Positions 43,667 to 51,928 of a DNA stretch of 64,000 nucleotides are shown piece by piece. The stretch covers positions 78,476 to 142,475 of the forward strand of contig JAYFPK010000005.1 of NCBI GenBank assembly GCA_034927815.1, given 5' to 3'. The translations under genes and the position numbers were made by a program. The notes under the pieces were generated by a model that saw nothing but the letters and a program-made list of their open reading frames with translations, was not told the DNA's origin and did no database searches. Position 1 is the stretch's first letter. Each line of letters begins with the position of its first letter. The stretch comes from Limiplasma sp034927815 (GTDB taxonomy: Bacteria; Bacillota; Clostridia; Christensenellales; Aristaeellaceae).

Positions 43667-46394
43667 ATATCGATAGGTAAAGCACATCTTTTCCACTGAC
43701 GGCGTTTCCGCCTTTAGTTGCCAGCGCAGTCAGATGGCTTTTTCCCCCGATTCACACCGTACGTGCGGCTTTCACCGCATACGGCGCTCCATCTATGCTG
43801 TCTTACACACTCCGTAATCGTTTCCTGAGTTCTTCGATTTTCTTACGCGCTTTCGCTTCCATATGCGAGGTGTCGGTAGCCGGGTTATTCACCAGCGAAT
43901 AGCATTCCGAGTCAAGCGATACCAGATTGTTGACGCGATTTATGTCCTTGAGCGGCAGCTTCGGATTGATCCGATGCACACAAGGATAGCGATCGATCAG
44001 CCATTTCCCACAGGCACGGCATTTGAGCTTATCACGATTCAGGGCATAGGCTCGATTCATGTAGTACTCAAAGTTGTTTCTGGGGTCGATTTGTCCGGTA
44101 AAGATCGTTTCGGGCGGCCCGATGGACAGTTCGTCCAATCTGGCGTTCTGACGTTTCTTCTTCGTCCGTTCAAAGTATAGCTGTCGGCCTTCTGCCGTGT
44201 AAGGCGTTTCCTTCTCGTTATGGTAGAGCGTTTTCTCCCATTTGCAGAAGGCGAGGCAGGTGATGCCTACCCACAGGTCCCTATACGGTATCGCCACAAT
44301 CTTTGCTTTGTACTGGCTGTGGACGCTTGGCAGGGTCGAGGTTTGCTTTGCGGAAATCCAGCGTGCGCGGTATTTCTTCAACCACCGTTTGGCTGTCTTT
44401 TGCAGACGCTGGGCGTAACGTTTCATTGCTACGCTTACCCATGTGGCGGCCGAATAGTAGTTGACCAGCCCTCGAACCTGACTATTAATCAGATGGATTC
44501 GCTGGACTACGATCTCCTTGCTCACGTTCTTGGGAATCGCCTTAATGGCATCCTCGATTTCCTTGACCTTGCGTTTGAGCCGTTCCCGGTTGGGAATGGT
44601 TCGCGGGATGTATCCCTTCCGACTCTTTCCACGGACTACTTTGTATTCATAGCCGAGGAATTGGATGTACCTTTTCCGAACATCGGTGATCAGCGTCTTC
44701 TCCGGGGAGAGCGTCAGCTTCATTTCGTTATGTAGGAATGCGCCGATTTGCTCTTTCCAAAACAGGGCGTGTTCATGGCTGTCCGTGACCACAACGAAAT
44801 CATCTGCGTATCGCACCAGTACTCCGGGGATAAGCCTGCTCCTGCGCCGAAGCGCGGTCATTTTGCTTTCCTGCCGTTGATACTCGTGCTCCGTGTCCTT
44901 CTCAATCCATTGCTTTGCCATCCATTGATCCAGAATATCCAGATATACGTTTGCCAGCAATGGGGAGAGGATTCCACCCTGTGGAGTTCCTTCTTCGTTG
45001 ATCTCACATTCGTCCATGATTCCAGCCTTGAGCATCGCCTTTACGATCAGCAGCACCCTTTTGTCCTTCACGCCCATATGATACAGGCGTTTCAGAAGGA
45101 TATTGTGATCGATTCGGTCGAAGCACTTGGAGATATCGCCCTCCACAATCCAGTGGTTACCGCTTTGGTGTACCGTTCCTACAATCCGTTCCAGCGCCAT
45201 CTTCGTGTCCCGCAGCGGTCTGAATCCGTAGGAATGCTCATAAAATTGAGCTTCCATGATCGGTTCCAGCACGATACGAACGCACTCCTGTACGATTCTG
45301 TCCCGTATTGTGGGGATCCCCAGCGGGCGCTTTTCTTGCTTGCCCGGCTTGTCGATATACTTCCGACGTACCATGTGCGGCTCGTAGTGCTGAAAGGCGG
45401 CTTGAACGTCGCCGATCACCCACTCGTGGCGTTTTTGCAAGTAGTTCTGAATGGTTTTACCATCCACACCCGGTGTCTTGGCACCCTTGTTGGCCTTGAT
45501 GTTGTGGATTGCGGTGACGATGGTTGCCTCGGCGGACATGATTTCGATCAGCCCCTTAAACGACGGGCGCTCTCTTTGATCATGTTTTGCCTTGGCTGTT
45601 CGGTAGAATTCATCCAGTGTTGCGCGCAATTCTGTTTCGGAATTCGGGTAGTTGAATTGTTGTGCCATACGAACCACCTCCTTTTCGGTGTGGTCGATGG
45701 TTTTAGTCAGGTTCGCCTACGGCTTCCTCAACAGATTACGGGTGTGCAGTAAACTGCACAGACTATGCCCCTTCGCTCCACAGGCGTTACCCTGCTTCAT
45801 CACTACTACGGGCTGCTGCCCCGCGAATTCGCAGGCCATTTCCTGCCTGCTGGGACGAGTGCATTCCCTCTTTGCCTTGCGGCTGTCCCTTCACGGTTCC
45901 TTTGTCCCTTGCGTCTTCGCCTTCTTTCCAGCTTTAGCCCTATCCTTTTGCCCGATTGCCGCGCTCGGCTGGTGTGATCTTCTGCCGAGCGCCTTCGGCC
46001 TGTGCGGCCTCGATTGGTTTCATGACGACATATGTCCCCAACGGCAATACCCTCTCCGGGAGGGCGAGCACCTTCATTTCGATGCCCTTACGCTTACGAG
46101 CTTTCATGTCGGATATTCGTCGGTCTGCTCTCGCAGACATCCTGGGCATGGCTGTACTGGCCTCCTGCGGTATCCAAGCCCATCGCAGAGCTCTTTCCCG
46201 CTCTTCACCGAGCTTCATACGCCTGTTCAAATGCCGCCAGACGCATGTCGGAGTATCAGAGACTTTGTCACCCCTCACACGGGGTCAGGCAGGAATTGCA
46301 CCTACCCATTCGACGCAAAGTTCGGATTCTACTCGTAGATTCCGGCCTGTTTTATTGCGCATTTCTGCGCAGATTGTCAGGCAACAAAGCGCAC
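43667..46394 (-). mobile_element. Group II intron in the major tail protein gene
   Basis: 2728 bases. On the minus strand it begins with GTGCG (46394-46390), the 5' consensus GUGYG, and ends with AT at 43667, matching the 3' AY. A domain V hairpin lies at about 43750-43789 (CCGTATGCGGTGAAAGCCGCACG region with GAAA loop), and a long domain VI with pairing AAAGC..ATCT and CTGAC / GTCAG follows it up to the TTACCTATC end. The intron-encoded protein occupies 43803-45668 in domain IV, and 45669-46394 must be domains I-III. The last bases of exon 1, GACGAT, would be IBS1. Confidence 0.88.
43803..45668 (-). CDS. ltrA: Group II intron reverse transcriptase/maturase
   Basis: 621 residues from ATG 45668, with AAGGAGGTG 6-8 bases upstream. 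Reverse transcriptase blocks in order: RPLGIPTIRDRIVQECV, YGFRPLRDTKMALE, EGDISKCFDRIDHN, EGTPQGGILSPLLANVYLD, and the catalytic VRYADDFVVV. The maturase X domain follows (LINSQVRGLVNYYSAATWV), then a DNA-binding region and an HNH-type endonuclease (LKCRACGKWL, HRINPKLPLKDIN, NLVSLDSECYSLV). All catalytic residues appear intact, so the intron could still splice and home. Confidence 0.95.
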   Translation of the reverse strand: MAQQFNYPNSETELRATLDEFYRTAKAKHDQRERPSFKGLIEIMSAEATIVTAIHNIKANKGAKTPGVDGKTIQNYLQKRHEWVIGDVQAAFQHYEPHMVRRKYIDKPGKQEKRPLGIPTIRDRIVQECVRIVLEPIMEAQFYEHSYGFRPLRDTKMALERIVGTVHQSGNHWIVEGDISKCFDRIDHNILLKRLYHMGVKDKRVLLIVKAMLKAGIMDECEINEEGTPQGGILSPLLANVYLDILDQWMAKQWIEKDTEHEYQRQESKMTALRRRSRLIPGVLVRYADDFVVVTDSHEHALFWKEQIGAFLHNEMKLTLSPEKTLITDVRKRYIQFLGYEYKVVRGKSRKGYIPRTIPNRERLKRKVKEIEDAIKAIPKNVSKEIVVQRIHLINSQVRGLVNYYSAATWVSVAMKRYAQRLQKTAKRWLKKYRARWISAKQTSTLPSVHSQYKAKIVAIPYRDLWVGITCLAFCKWEKTLYHNEKETPYTAEGRQLYFERTKKKRQNARLDELSIGPPETIFTGQIDPRNNFEYYMNRAYALNRDKLKCRACGKWLIDRYPCVHRINPKLPLKDINRVNNLVSLDSECYSLVNNPATDTSHMEAKARKKIEELRKRLRSV

Positions 46395-46580
46395 ATCGTC
46401 CGCATACTGCACGTCAGGATCAGCGTTTTCCGGGGTCACGGTGGCCTCAATCGCGCCAGCTACCAATTGGAGCGGGCCGTAGGTCAGCGCAGCTTCCGTG
46501 TCCTCGGTCAAGGGAGCCAGCACCATGTTTTTGAGGCCGACCGTGGATGCCACAGCCGGGGATGCAGTGGGAGTAGGCAT
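46395..46580 (-). CDS. Major tail protein, exon 1 (5' part)
   Basis: 62 residues, from MPTPTASPAVASTVGLKNMV to ADPDVQYADD; start ATG 46580 with AGGAGGT 8-10 bases upstream. Unspliced, the frame continues three codons (VRFVA) into the intron and stops. The N-terminus has the VGLKN / LVAGAIEATVTPENAD pattern of phi13-type major tail proteins. Tail function therefore depends on intron removal. Confidence 0.88.
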
Positions 46581-46594
46581 AAAAAAGAGACCTC

Positions 46595-47005
46595 CTATCG
46601 TTTGTTCAGTTCATCGCGCAATACGCGCTTCATTTCCTCAAAGGCTTCGGTTGCCTTTACGTCGAAAGCGGGGCGTACAAAGGGATGCGCAGGCGCTGGG
46701 GCTGGCCCGCCGTGCCCAAATTCCACGGGATTGGCATAGTACGCGCTCTTGTCCTTGTGGTGGACGCCAATGGTGATCCGCTTGCCGCCGCCCGCCTTTT
46801 TCTTGACGGAGCCGGTGTGGATGGAGCCATGCAGATCACCGGTGATGATCGCCGGGTCGGTGGAGGCGTTCTGGAGCATCTGGCTTTCAATGAGCACCGC
46901 TCCCGCTTCGAGCGCGCGGTTGACCCCCGGCCCCTGATCGAGCGCGGCGGCCATGTTGATTAGGTCATCCTTCAGATCGTCAAACCCGCGAAGCTCAATC
47001 GCCAT
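46595..47005 (-). CDS. HK97 gp10-like tail completion protein
   Basis: 136 residues from ATG 47005 (GGAGG 7 bases upstream). MAIELRGFDDLKDDLINMA and VNRALEAGAVLIESQ form the N-terminal helices, TGDLHGSIHTGSVKKKAGG and YYANPVEFGHGGPAPAPAHPF the conserved core. The family sits at the head-tail joint. The gene overlaps the following upstream gene by 11 bases, as is common in this module. Confidence 0.88.
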   Translation of the reverse strand: MAIELRGFDDLKDDLINMAAALDQGPGVNRALEAGAVLIESQMLQNASTDPAIITGDLHGSIHTGSVKKKAGGGKRITIGVHHKDKSAYYANPVEFGHGGPAPAPAHPFVRPAFDVKATEAFEEMKRVLRDELNKR

Positions 47006-47360
47006 GCCGCGCCTCCTCCCGCAGACACCACGTCCATTGGACGGTGTATTGCCGGGTCGCGGCATCGTAGGCAGGCTGGTTGTAGCCCTTATCGCTTTCC
47101 TCGATCATCGCAAATCCGGCGGCGTACATGGCGTTTCTGATGCGAGTGGCAGTATCCGTCGGGTCGAAGTCACTCCACAAATTCAAATACACAAAGGTTT
47201 TATAAGCCGCGACATGATCGTCCTGGTGCGCAGCTTCCGTTGTGGTGGTCGAATACACCGCATACTGAGCAGGCGGGTTTTGTTTACCGGGGGTTGGCCG
47301 CCAAATGCCTGCAAACACCGGAATGTCAATGCTAGAGAGGGCCTGCTGAACCTGCCTCAT
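46995..47360 (-). CDS. Tail terminator-like minor protein
   Basis: 121 residues, MRQVQQALSSIDIPVFAGIW at the start, YKTFVYLNLWSDFDPTDTA and YDAATRQYTVQWTWCLREE later. Size, fold pattern and position between the head-closure protein and major tail protein suggest the tail terminator (gpU/DUF3168-like). The start overlaps the stop of the previous gene by one base. Confidence 0.65.
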   Translation of the reverse strand: MRQVQQALSSIDIPVFAGIWRPTPGKQNPPAQYAVYSTTTTEAAHQDDHVAAYKTFVYLNLWSDFDPTDTATRIRNAMYAAGFAMIEESDKGYNQPAYDAATRQYTVQWTWCLREEARHGD

Positions 47361-47716
47361 CAGCTAACCCCCTTTACAATGGAAGCTTTCAAGCCAAGGT
47401 AGCGGCGCTTGAACTCGTACTCACCCAGCGTGGAGATAAGCCACTTCTCCCCTCGGAACCGCACCCACATGCCCGGCTTGACATCGTCCCGGTACCGGAT
47501 GGTGAAGTTGATGACCGCCTCGGCATTAATCGTATCCGCAGCGCGAAAATGTTGATTGCCCGCGTCCATGGCCGCTGCCCAGACCTTACATACCACGACT
47601 TCCTTGGGTTCCGGGTAGCCGTTCTCATTGATGGCGTTTTCAGTGAACCCGATCTCGACCAGATTGCGTAGGTCGCCCGGATGCGGCGTCGCCTCGAAGT
47701 TTTTATAGCCGCGCAA
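47360..47716 (-). CDS. Phage head closure protein
   Basis: 118 residues with the head-closure (SPP1 gp16/HK97 gp7-like) pattern: HPGDLRNLVEIGFTENAINE, CKVWAAAMDAGNQHFRAADT, TIRYRDDVKPGMWVRFRGE, WLISTLGEYEFKRRYLGL. It closes the connector after DNA packaging. Confidence 0.85.
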   Translation of the reverse strand: MRGYKNFEATPHPGDLRNLVEIGFTENAINENGYPEPKEVVVCKVWAAAMDAGNQHFRAADTINAEAVINFTIRYRDDVKPGMWVRFRGEKWLISTLGEYEFKRRYLGLKASIVKGVS

Positions 47717-47729
47717 GCATCCTCACCTC

Positions 47730-48014
47730 CTAAAACATCTGGTCTACATCGCGGTATGGGTAGAGTAGGTTTTCAAACGCCAGCCGCATGGCCAAGTATA
47801 CCTGCTTGTCCGGGTTATCCCGGTTTTCGTAATAATGACTCGCCATGAGCAGTACAGCGAGCCGCACAGGTTCCGGGGAAGCATCATCAAATGAAACACG
47901 GCAGAAATCCTCAGCAGCAGCCTGGGCTTGACGAAGAAGGCTCTCAAGATAATCATCTTCATCGTCATACTGGATGCGAAGGTGGTCTTTGAATTCCTCG
48001 GCAGTCACAACCAT
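47730..48014 (-). CDS. Head-tail connector protein (gp6-like)
   Basis: 94 residues: VTAEEFKDHLRIQYDDEDDY, LLRQAQAAAEDFCRVSF, RLAVLLMASHYYENRDN, FENLLYPYRDVDQMF. This is the short all-helical gp6/gp15 adaptor family that docks below the portal. Confidence 0.9.
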   Translation of the reverse strand: MVVTAEEFKDHLRIQYDDEDDYLESLLRQAQAAAEDFCRVSFDDASPEPVRLAVLLMASHYYENRDNPDKQVYLAMRLAFENLLYPYRDVDQMF

Positions 48015-48026
48015 GCGTTCACCGCC

Positions 48027-48293
48027 TTACACGTTGATTACGGTTTGCTCCTCGGATGCCATGATGCCAGCATCTTGCAGCATGGTGAGCAGGTGATTGA
48101 AGTTATCGCGCAGAGCGGCGACCGTGGTAGCCTCGCTGGGAGGGATGAACGGGAGAGCGGGTTCTCCGGTTGGGGGTAGGTCAAACAATCCCTCCGCGCC
48201 TTCAACCGTTGCGCCGGGGAGAAAGGTCAGCTTACCGCCAATGATCCACTCGTTCCCGCCATGGGCATGATAGTTCCGCGTCAAATTACTCAA
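48027..48293 (-). CDS. Small phage head protein, head-fibre-like
   Basis: 88 residues from TTG 48293, which has GGAGG 7 bases upstream. NLTRNYHAHGGNEWIIGGK and PPSEATTVAALRDNFNHLLTML are the recognisable parts; the latter coiled region and the position directly after the capsid gene match small head-fibre/decoration proteins. Weak family assignment. Confidence 0.6.
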   Translation of the reverse strand: MSNLTRNYHAHGGNEWIIGGKLTFLPGATVEGAEGLFDLPPTGEPALPFIPPSEATTVAALRDNFNHLLTMLQDAGIMASEEQTVINV

Positions 48294-48315
48294 AAGGATG
48301 ACCTCCATTCAAAAT

Positions 48316-48345
48316 GGGGAAGCCGCCTTGATTGGCAGCCTCCCC
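48316..48345 (-). terminator. Hairpin after the major capsid gene
   Basis: On the minus strand GGGGAGGCTGCC pairs with GGCGGCTTCCCC (two mismatches) around a short loop, followed by ATTTTG. Probably a partial terminator or processing site that raises capsid mRNA levels. Confidence 0.55.
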
Positions 48346-48352
48346 GGTGTCA

Positions 48353-49549
48353 TTACGCCGTTTTGACCTGCAGGCACTTCAGGGCCTCGCTCAGAATCAG
48401 ACGGCCATCTACACGCTGGGTGGCGCGGAAGCCGACCTGACCGGTAGCCGCGTAAAGCTCGTTGAGGCGTTGGAAGGAACGACCCTGACGATCTGCGATC
48501 CAGTAAAACTTGAAGTCACCGAACAGGATGGGCTTCGCGCTGGCTGCAACCTCCGGCATATAGGGAGAGGTAACCAAACGATGGTTCAGAAGCGTATCCG
48601 GTTGACCTTCCTTCAGGCCGGGCTGCCACAAATACTGGCCATTCCCGTCCTTGAGCTTGCGGATCACCTTAATAGAGCTGTCGTTGAGCAGGAACACAGC
48701 CTTTTTGCGGTACACACTTTTTACGGAATGTACCAAGTCGATCAGTTCGTCCGCCGTGATAGCCGTGCCGGAAGTGGTGATTCCAACGCCTGCGCCGTTC
48801 GTAGTATGCAGAAGGCCCATGGGCTTGGCGGTGCCGTTCCCGGTGATAAAGGCTTCCTCCTCCGCCGCACCAATGCGGCGAGCGAACTCAGCAGCAATGT
48901 AGCTCTCCACATCGAATACCGAGTCCAACAGCAGTTCATCACTGACCTTGATCATGGTGGCGACCTTATGTGCTCCAATGGAGATCTGGCCGAAGGCATC
49001 GTCGGATTCCGGAATAGCGCCTTCCTCATCCACCCAGCTCGCCGTGCCATGGGAGGCGACCACGGGAATCTTGCGGTCACCAGATTCCGTACGGATAATG
49101 GTACACAGAGAACGCAGCACGTTCTCCTCCTCTAATGCCTGTACCAGCGTGCGTTCGTATTCATCCGGGCACAGGTAGCCGCCCTCAGAGTCCGTACCGA
49201 TCTGCAATGCATTATGTACCGTCATATGGGAACCGCGATTGCGCACCATGTTCCAGAACGCCTGCTTGTACTCATCCGAGGCGCGGCCCGTCTTGCCTAC
49301 AGGGTTCTTTTCGGGCTTTGAGGTCAGCGGCGCATTGGTGGGGGCATTCAGCTCCCGCTCTAGATCCGCCGCACGTTCTTCGCGTTCAATAGCGTGGCCC
49401 AGATCCACGACCTCTTGTTCCATCCGCTCATACACCGCCGTGTTCTCAGCGGACAACATGCCGTTGGCGTCCTGATGCTTGTCCAAGAAAGCCTTGGCCT
49501 TATCCCAGATTTCACCGCGCTTCAAGCGCATTTCAGCAACCTTGCTCAT
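48353..49549 (-). CDS. Major capsid protein, HK97 fold
   Basis: 398 residues. The first about 120 residues form the coiled-coil scaffold/delta domain (KAKAFLDKHQDANGMLSAEN, ERMEQEVVDLGHAIEREER) normally removed by the head protease. The capsid fold follows: DSEGGYLCPDEYERTLVQ, VSDELLLDSVFDVESYIAAE, AFITGNGTAKPMGLLH, LKDGNGQYLWQPGL, VRFLGDFKFYWIADR-type strands near the end. Position after the protease gene supports this. Confidence 0.95.
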   Translation of the reverse strand: MSKVAEMRLKRGEIWDKAKAFLDKHQDANGMLSAENTAVYERMEQEVVDLGHAIEREERAADLERELNAPTNAPLTSKPEKNPVGKTGRASDEYKQAFWNMVRNRGSHMTVHNALQIGTDSEGGYLCPDEYERTLVQALEEENVLRSLCTIIRTESGDRKIPVVASHGTASWVDEEGAIPESDDAFGQISIGAHKVATMIKVSDELLLDSVFDVESYIAAEFARRIGAAEEEAFITGNGTAKPMGLLHTTNGAGVGITTSGTAITADELIDLVHSVKSVYRKKAVFLLNDSSIKVIRKLKDGNGQYLWQPGLKEGQPDTLLNHRLVTSPYMPEVAASAKPILFGDFKFYWIADRQGRSFQRLNELYAATGQVGFRATQRVDGRLILSEALKCLQVKTA

Positions 49550-49561
49550 GTTAAATTCCTC

Positions 49562-50305
49562 CTAACCTTTTTTGGGCATAAGTAAGCCCAACCGCTTTTG
49601 CAGTTGGGCAGCAGGGGTGCCGGAGGGTTCCGGCGAGGATGCAGCAGGCGTATCTGCCGATTTATGATGAACATCCGGCCCCGGCGATGGATGGAAATGC
49701 TGGGGCTTATGGCGATCCAGCCAAGCCTGTACCTTGAGCTCCGCTTCCTTACGGTCAACAGCGCGAGTGTTGGAAGCGTTGACAGCACCTTTTTGCCCCT
49801 CGACGATGCTGTCGATAAAGCCAAGCTGCAGCGCCATTTGCGCGTCCATCCAAGTGGTAGCGGTCATAAACGCCGCAATATCCTCACGCTTGGCTTTGCA
49901 CCGCCGTCCATAGACATTGAGGATACTCTCCTTGCAGGCGCGTAGCAGACTGATGGCATCGGACAAATCCCGCTCATTGCCCCAAGCCAGCACGCTCGGG
50001 TCATGGACCATGAAAAGAGAGCCGGGTGTCATCTCCAGATGGTCCGCTGCCATGGAAAGCACTGTAGCGGCTGAGGCCGCCGTACCGGAAACGGTGATGG
50101 TCACGCTGCCGGGGTAAGCCTGGATATCGTCGTGCATCCGGGTAGCTGCATTACAGGAGCCTCCATAGGAGTTCAGTCGGATGTGAATGTCATCCGTGAA
50201 TTGGTTGTCGGCTCCATACAAGGCTTCATGCAGTGACTCGGGCGTGATTTCGTCGCCAAACCACACATCTTCGTCGATGTAGCCGTTCAGGCTGATTTCT
50301 CTCAA
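49562..50305 (-). CDS. ClpP-like phage head maturation protease
   Basis: 247 residues. DDIHIRLNSYGGSCNAATRM is the ClpP oxyanion-loop region, VSGTAASAATVLSMAA carries the catalytic serine, and PGSLFMVHDPS the histidine. The C-terminal 60 residues are proline- and serine-rich, low in order. It cleaves the delta domain of the capsid protein during maturation. Confidence 0.93.
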   Translation of the reverse strand: MREISLNGYIDEDVWFGDEITPESLHEALYGADNQFTDDIHIRLNSYGGSCNAATRMHDDIQAYPGSVTITVSGTAASAATVLSMAADHLEMTPGSLFMVHDPSVLAWGNERDLSDAISLLRACKESILNVYGRRCKAKREDIAAFMTATTWMDAQMALQLGFIDSIVEGQKGAVNASNTRAVDRKEAELKVQAWLDRHKPQHFHPSPGPDVHHKSADTPAASSPEPSGTPAAQLQKRLGLLMPKKG

Positions 50306-50308
50306 GGG

Positions 50309-51520
50309 TCATCCCTCCTTTGCTGCCGAGGCAGCGGATAAAATGGAGATCATATTGCCGTTGACCAGATAGGCGTTGCCGCCTTCCGCGTCTGAAATGG
50401 GGTTCATGTTCTCCAAATCGCGGATGTCATTAGCGCTCATCCATCCATTTTGGCGGGCGATGGCGTAGCCTTCCATTCGTTCCTTGTACGCGCCTCGCAT
50501 CAGGCCGTCGATGTTGAACTGCACATAAAAGCGCCCTTTCTCCGAATCGGAGAAAAGAGCGCGATTGATAGCTTGTTCGATTCTGACGAGCCAGGGCCGG
50601 ATGGTATGGACGGCAAATGAAATGGATTGATTCTCGATGTTCGAGAATGTGGCGTGCTCCAGATCTCCCACCAGATGGGGCGGTACCCGGAAGATGCGGC
50701 ATATCTCCGACACCTGAAACTTCCTGGTTTCAAGGAATTGGGCCTCGTTATTGGGGATGGATATCCGGTCGAATTTCATGCCCTCTTCCAGAATGGCCAC
50801 CTTGCCCGCGTTGACCGAGCCACCATAGGCGTTGTTCCAACTTTCGCGTAGCGCCTTGGGGTTTTTAACCGTGTTGGGATGAGTCAGCACACCGGAGGGA
50901 GTCGCGCCGTTTCCGAAGAACTTGGAGCCGTACTCCTCGGCGGCGATGCCCAAACCGATGGCATTCTTTTCAAGAGCAATGGGGCTATAGCCCATGATGC
51001 CATCGAAGCCTAAGCCAGGGATGTGGAGTACGTCCTCCGGCGCAAGCCGGATGATTCGGCCTTCCGAGGTGCTGTAGGTGTAGGTCAGGGTACCAACGCT
51101 GTTGCGGTCAACCTCCATACGGTCCGGCATGAGTGGGTAAAGGCTCACGACATGGTTACGACCGCTGCGAATGATCTGACAATAAGAGTTGCCCCACAAA
51201 AGCAGATGAGAGAGCATGACCTCACGCGCCACGAAGGAGGTCATTTCTGCATTCGGCTCGTCATGAAGGAGCCGATACAGAGGATGTTCCAATGCCTTAG
51301 TGCTACCTGAGTCTGTACTTTCATAGACATGGAGTGGCAGGCTGGCGACGGTTTCGGCAATTACTCGCACACAGGCGTATACCGCCGATACCTGTATGGC
51401 CAAACGGGCCGTGACGGATTTGCCCGAGCCGCTGGAGCCGAAGTAAAACGCGGGCGCGGCGGACACAGCATTTTGAGGCTTGTCGCGCGACCGAAACAGA
51501 CCGAGAAAGGTTTTTTTCAT
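50309..51520 (-). CDS. Portal protein, HK97 family
   Basis: 403 residues from ATG 51520 (GGAGGTG 5-8 bases upstream; the frame opens 13 codons earlier without a signal). QVSAVYACVRVIAETVASLP, LHDEPNAEMTSFVAREVMLS, LLWGNSYCQIIR, and FRVPPHLVGDLEHATFSNIE are family hallmarks. It forms the dodecameric ring for DNA entry. A near-perfect hairpin lies in the coding sequence at 50531-50562. Confidence 0.95.
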   Translation of the reverse strand: MKKTFLGLFRSRDKPQNAVSAAPAFYFGSSGSGKSVTARLAIQVSAVYACVRVIAETVASLPLHVYESTDSGSTKALEHPLYRLLHDEPNAEMTSFVAREVMLSHLLLWGNSYCQIIRSGRNHVVSLYPLMPDRMEVDRNSVGTLTYTYSTSEGRIIRLAPEDVLHIPGLGFDGIMGYSPIALEKNAIGLGIAAEEYGSKFFGNGATPSGVLTHPNTVKNPKALRESWNNAYGGSVNAGKVAILEEGMKFDRISIPNNEAQFLETRKFQVSEICRIFRVPPHLVGDLEHATFSNIENQSISFAVHTIRPWLVRIEQAINRALFSDSEKGRFYVQFNIDGLMRGAYKERMEGYAIARQNGWMSANDIRDLENMNPISDAEGGNAYLVNGNMISILSAASAAKEG

Positions 51521-51589
51521 GGTCACCTCCGCAAAATGAGCAGAAAAATAGCACCTCATTGTTGAAATGCTTCATTGTAGGGCTCGGAC

Positions 51590-51916
51590 TTACATACCGC
51601 TTCCGGTCTTTTTATCATGACAGGGCTTGCACAATGCCTGCCAGTTGCTCTCATCCCAGAAAAGTCCTTCATCCCCGCGATGCGGAATAACATGGTCAAC
51701 AACCGTAGCAGGCGTGAGCTTCCCAGATTCCCGACATTCGACACATAAAGGATGAAGCCGCAGATACCGTGACCTGGCGGCGCGCCACCTCGCGTCATAG
51801 CCGCGTTCGGCAGCGCTTTCGCGGGCGTATTTCGCCCGGTGCTGTTCGCAGTAAACCCCGTCAGACAAATTGGGGCATCCTGGATGGCGACAAGCGCGCT
51901 TTGGCTTCTTTGGCAT
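51590..51916 (-). CDS. HNH endonuclease next to the terminase
   Basis: 108 residues. Two zinc-type CxxC pairs (RHPGCPNLSDGVYCEQH, PLCVECRESGK) and the HNH core VVDHVIPHRGDEGLFWDESN with CKPCHDKKTG. Genes of this type lie beside the terminase and portal in cos-type phages and help cut concatemers during packaging. Here it sits between the large terminase and portal instead of in front of the small terminase. Confidence 0.9.
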   Translation of the reverse strand: MPKKPKRACRHPGCPNLSDGVYCEQHRAKYARESAAERGYDARWRAARSRYLRLHPLCVECRESGKLTPATVVDHVIPHRGDEGLFWDESNWQALCKPCHDKKTGSGM

Positions 51917-51928
51917 ATCAGTTTCTCC

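Noticed and set aside
43803..45668. Diversity-generating retroelement reverse transcriptase
   Set aside because: Maturase and HNH domains, GTGCG start and domain V show a group II intron; no template/variable repeat pair seen.
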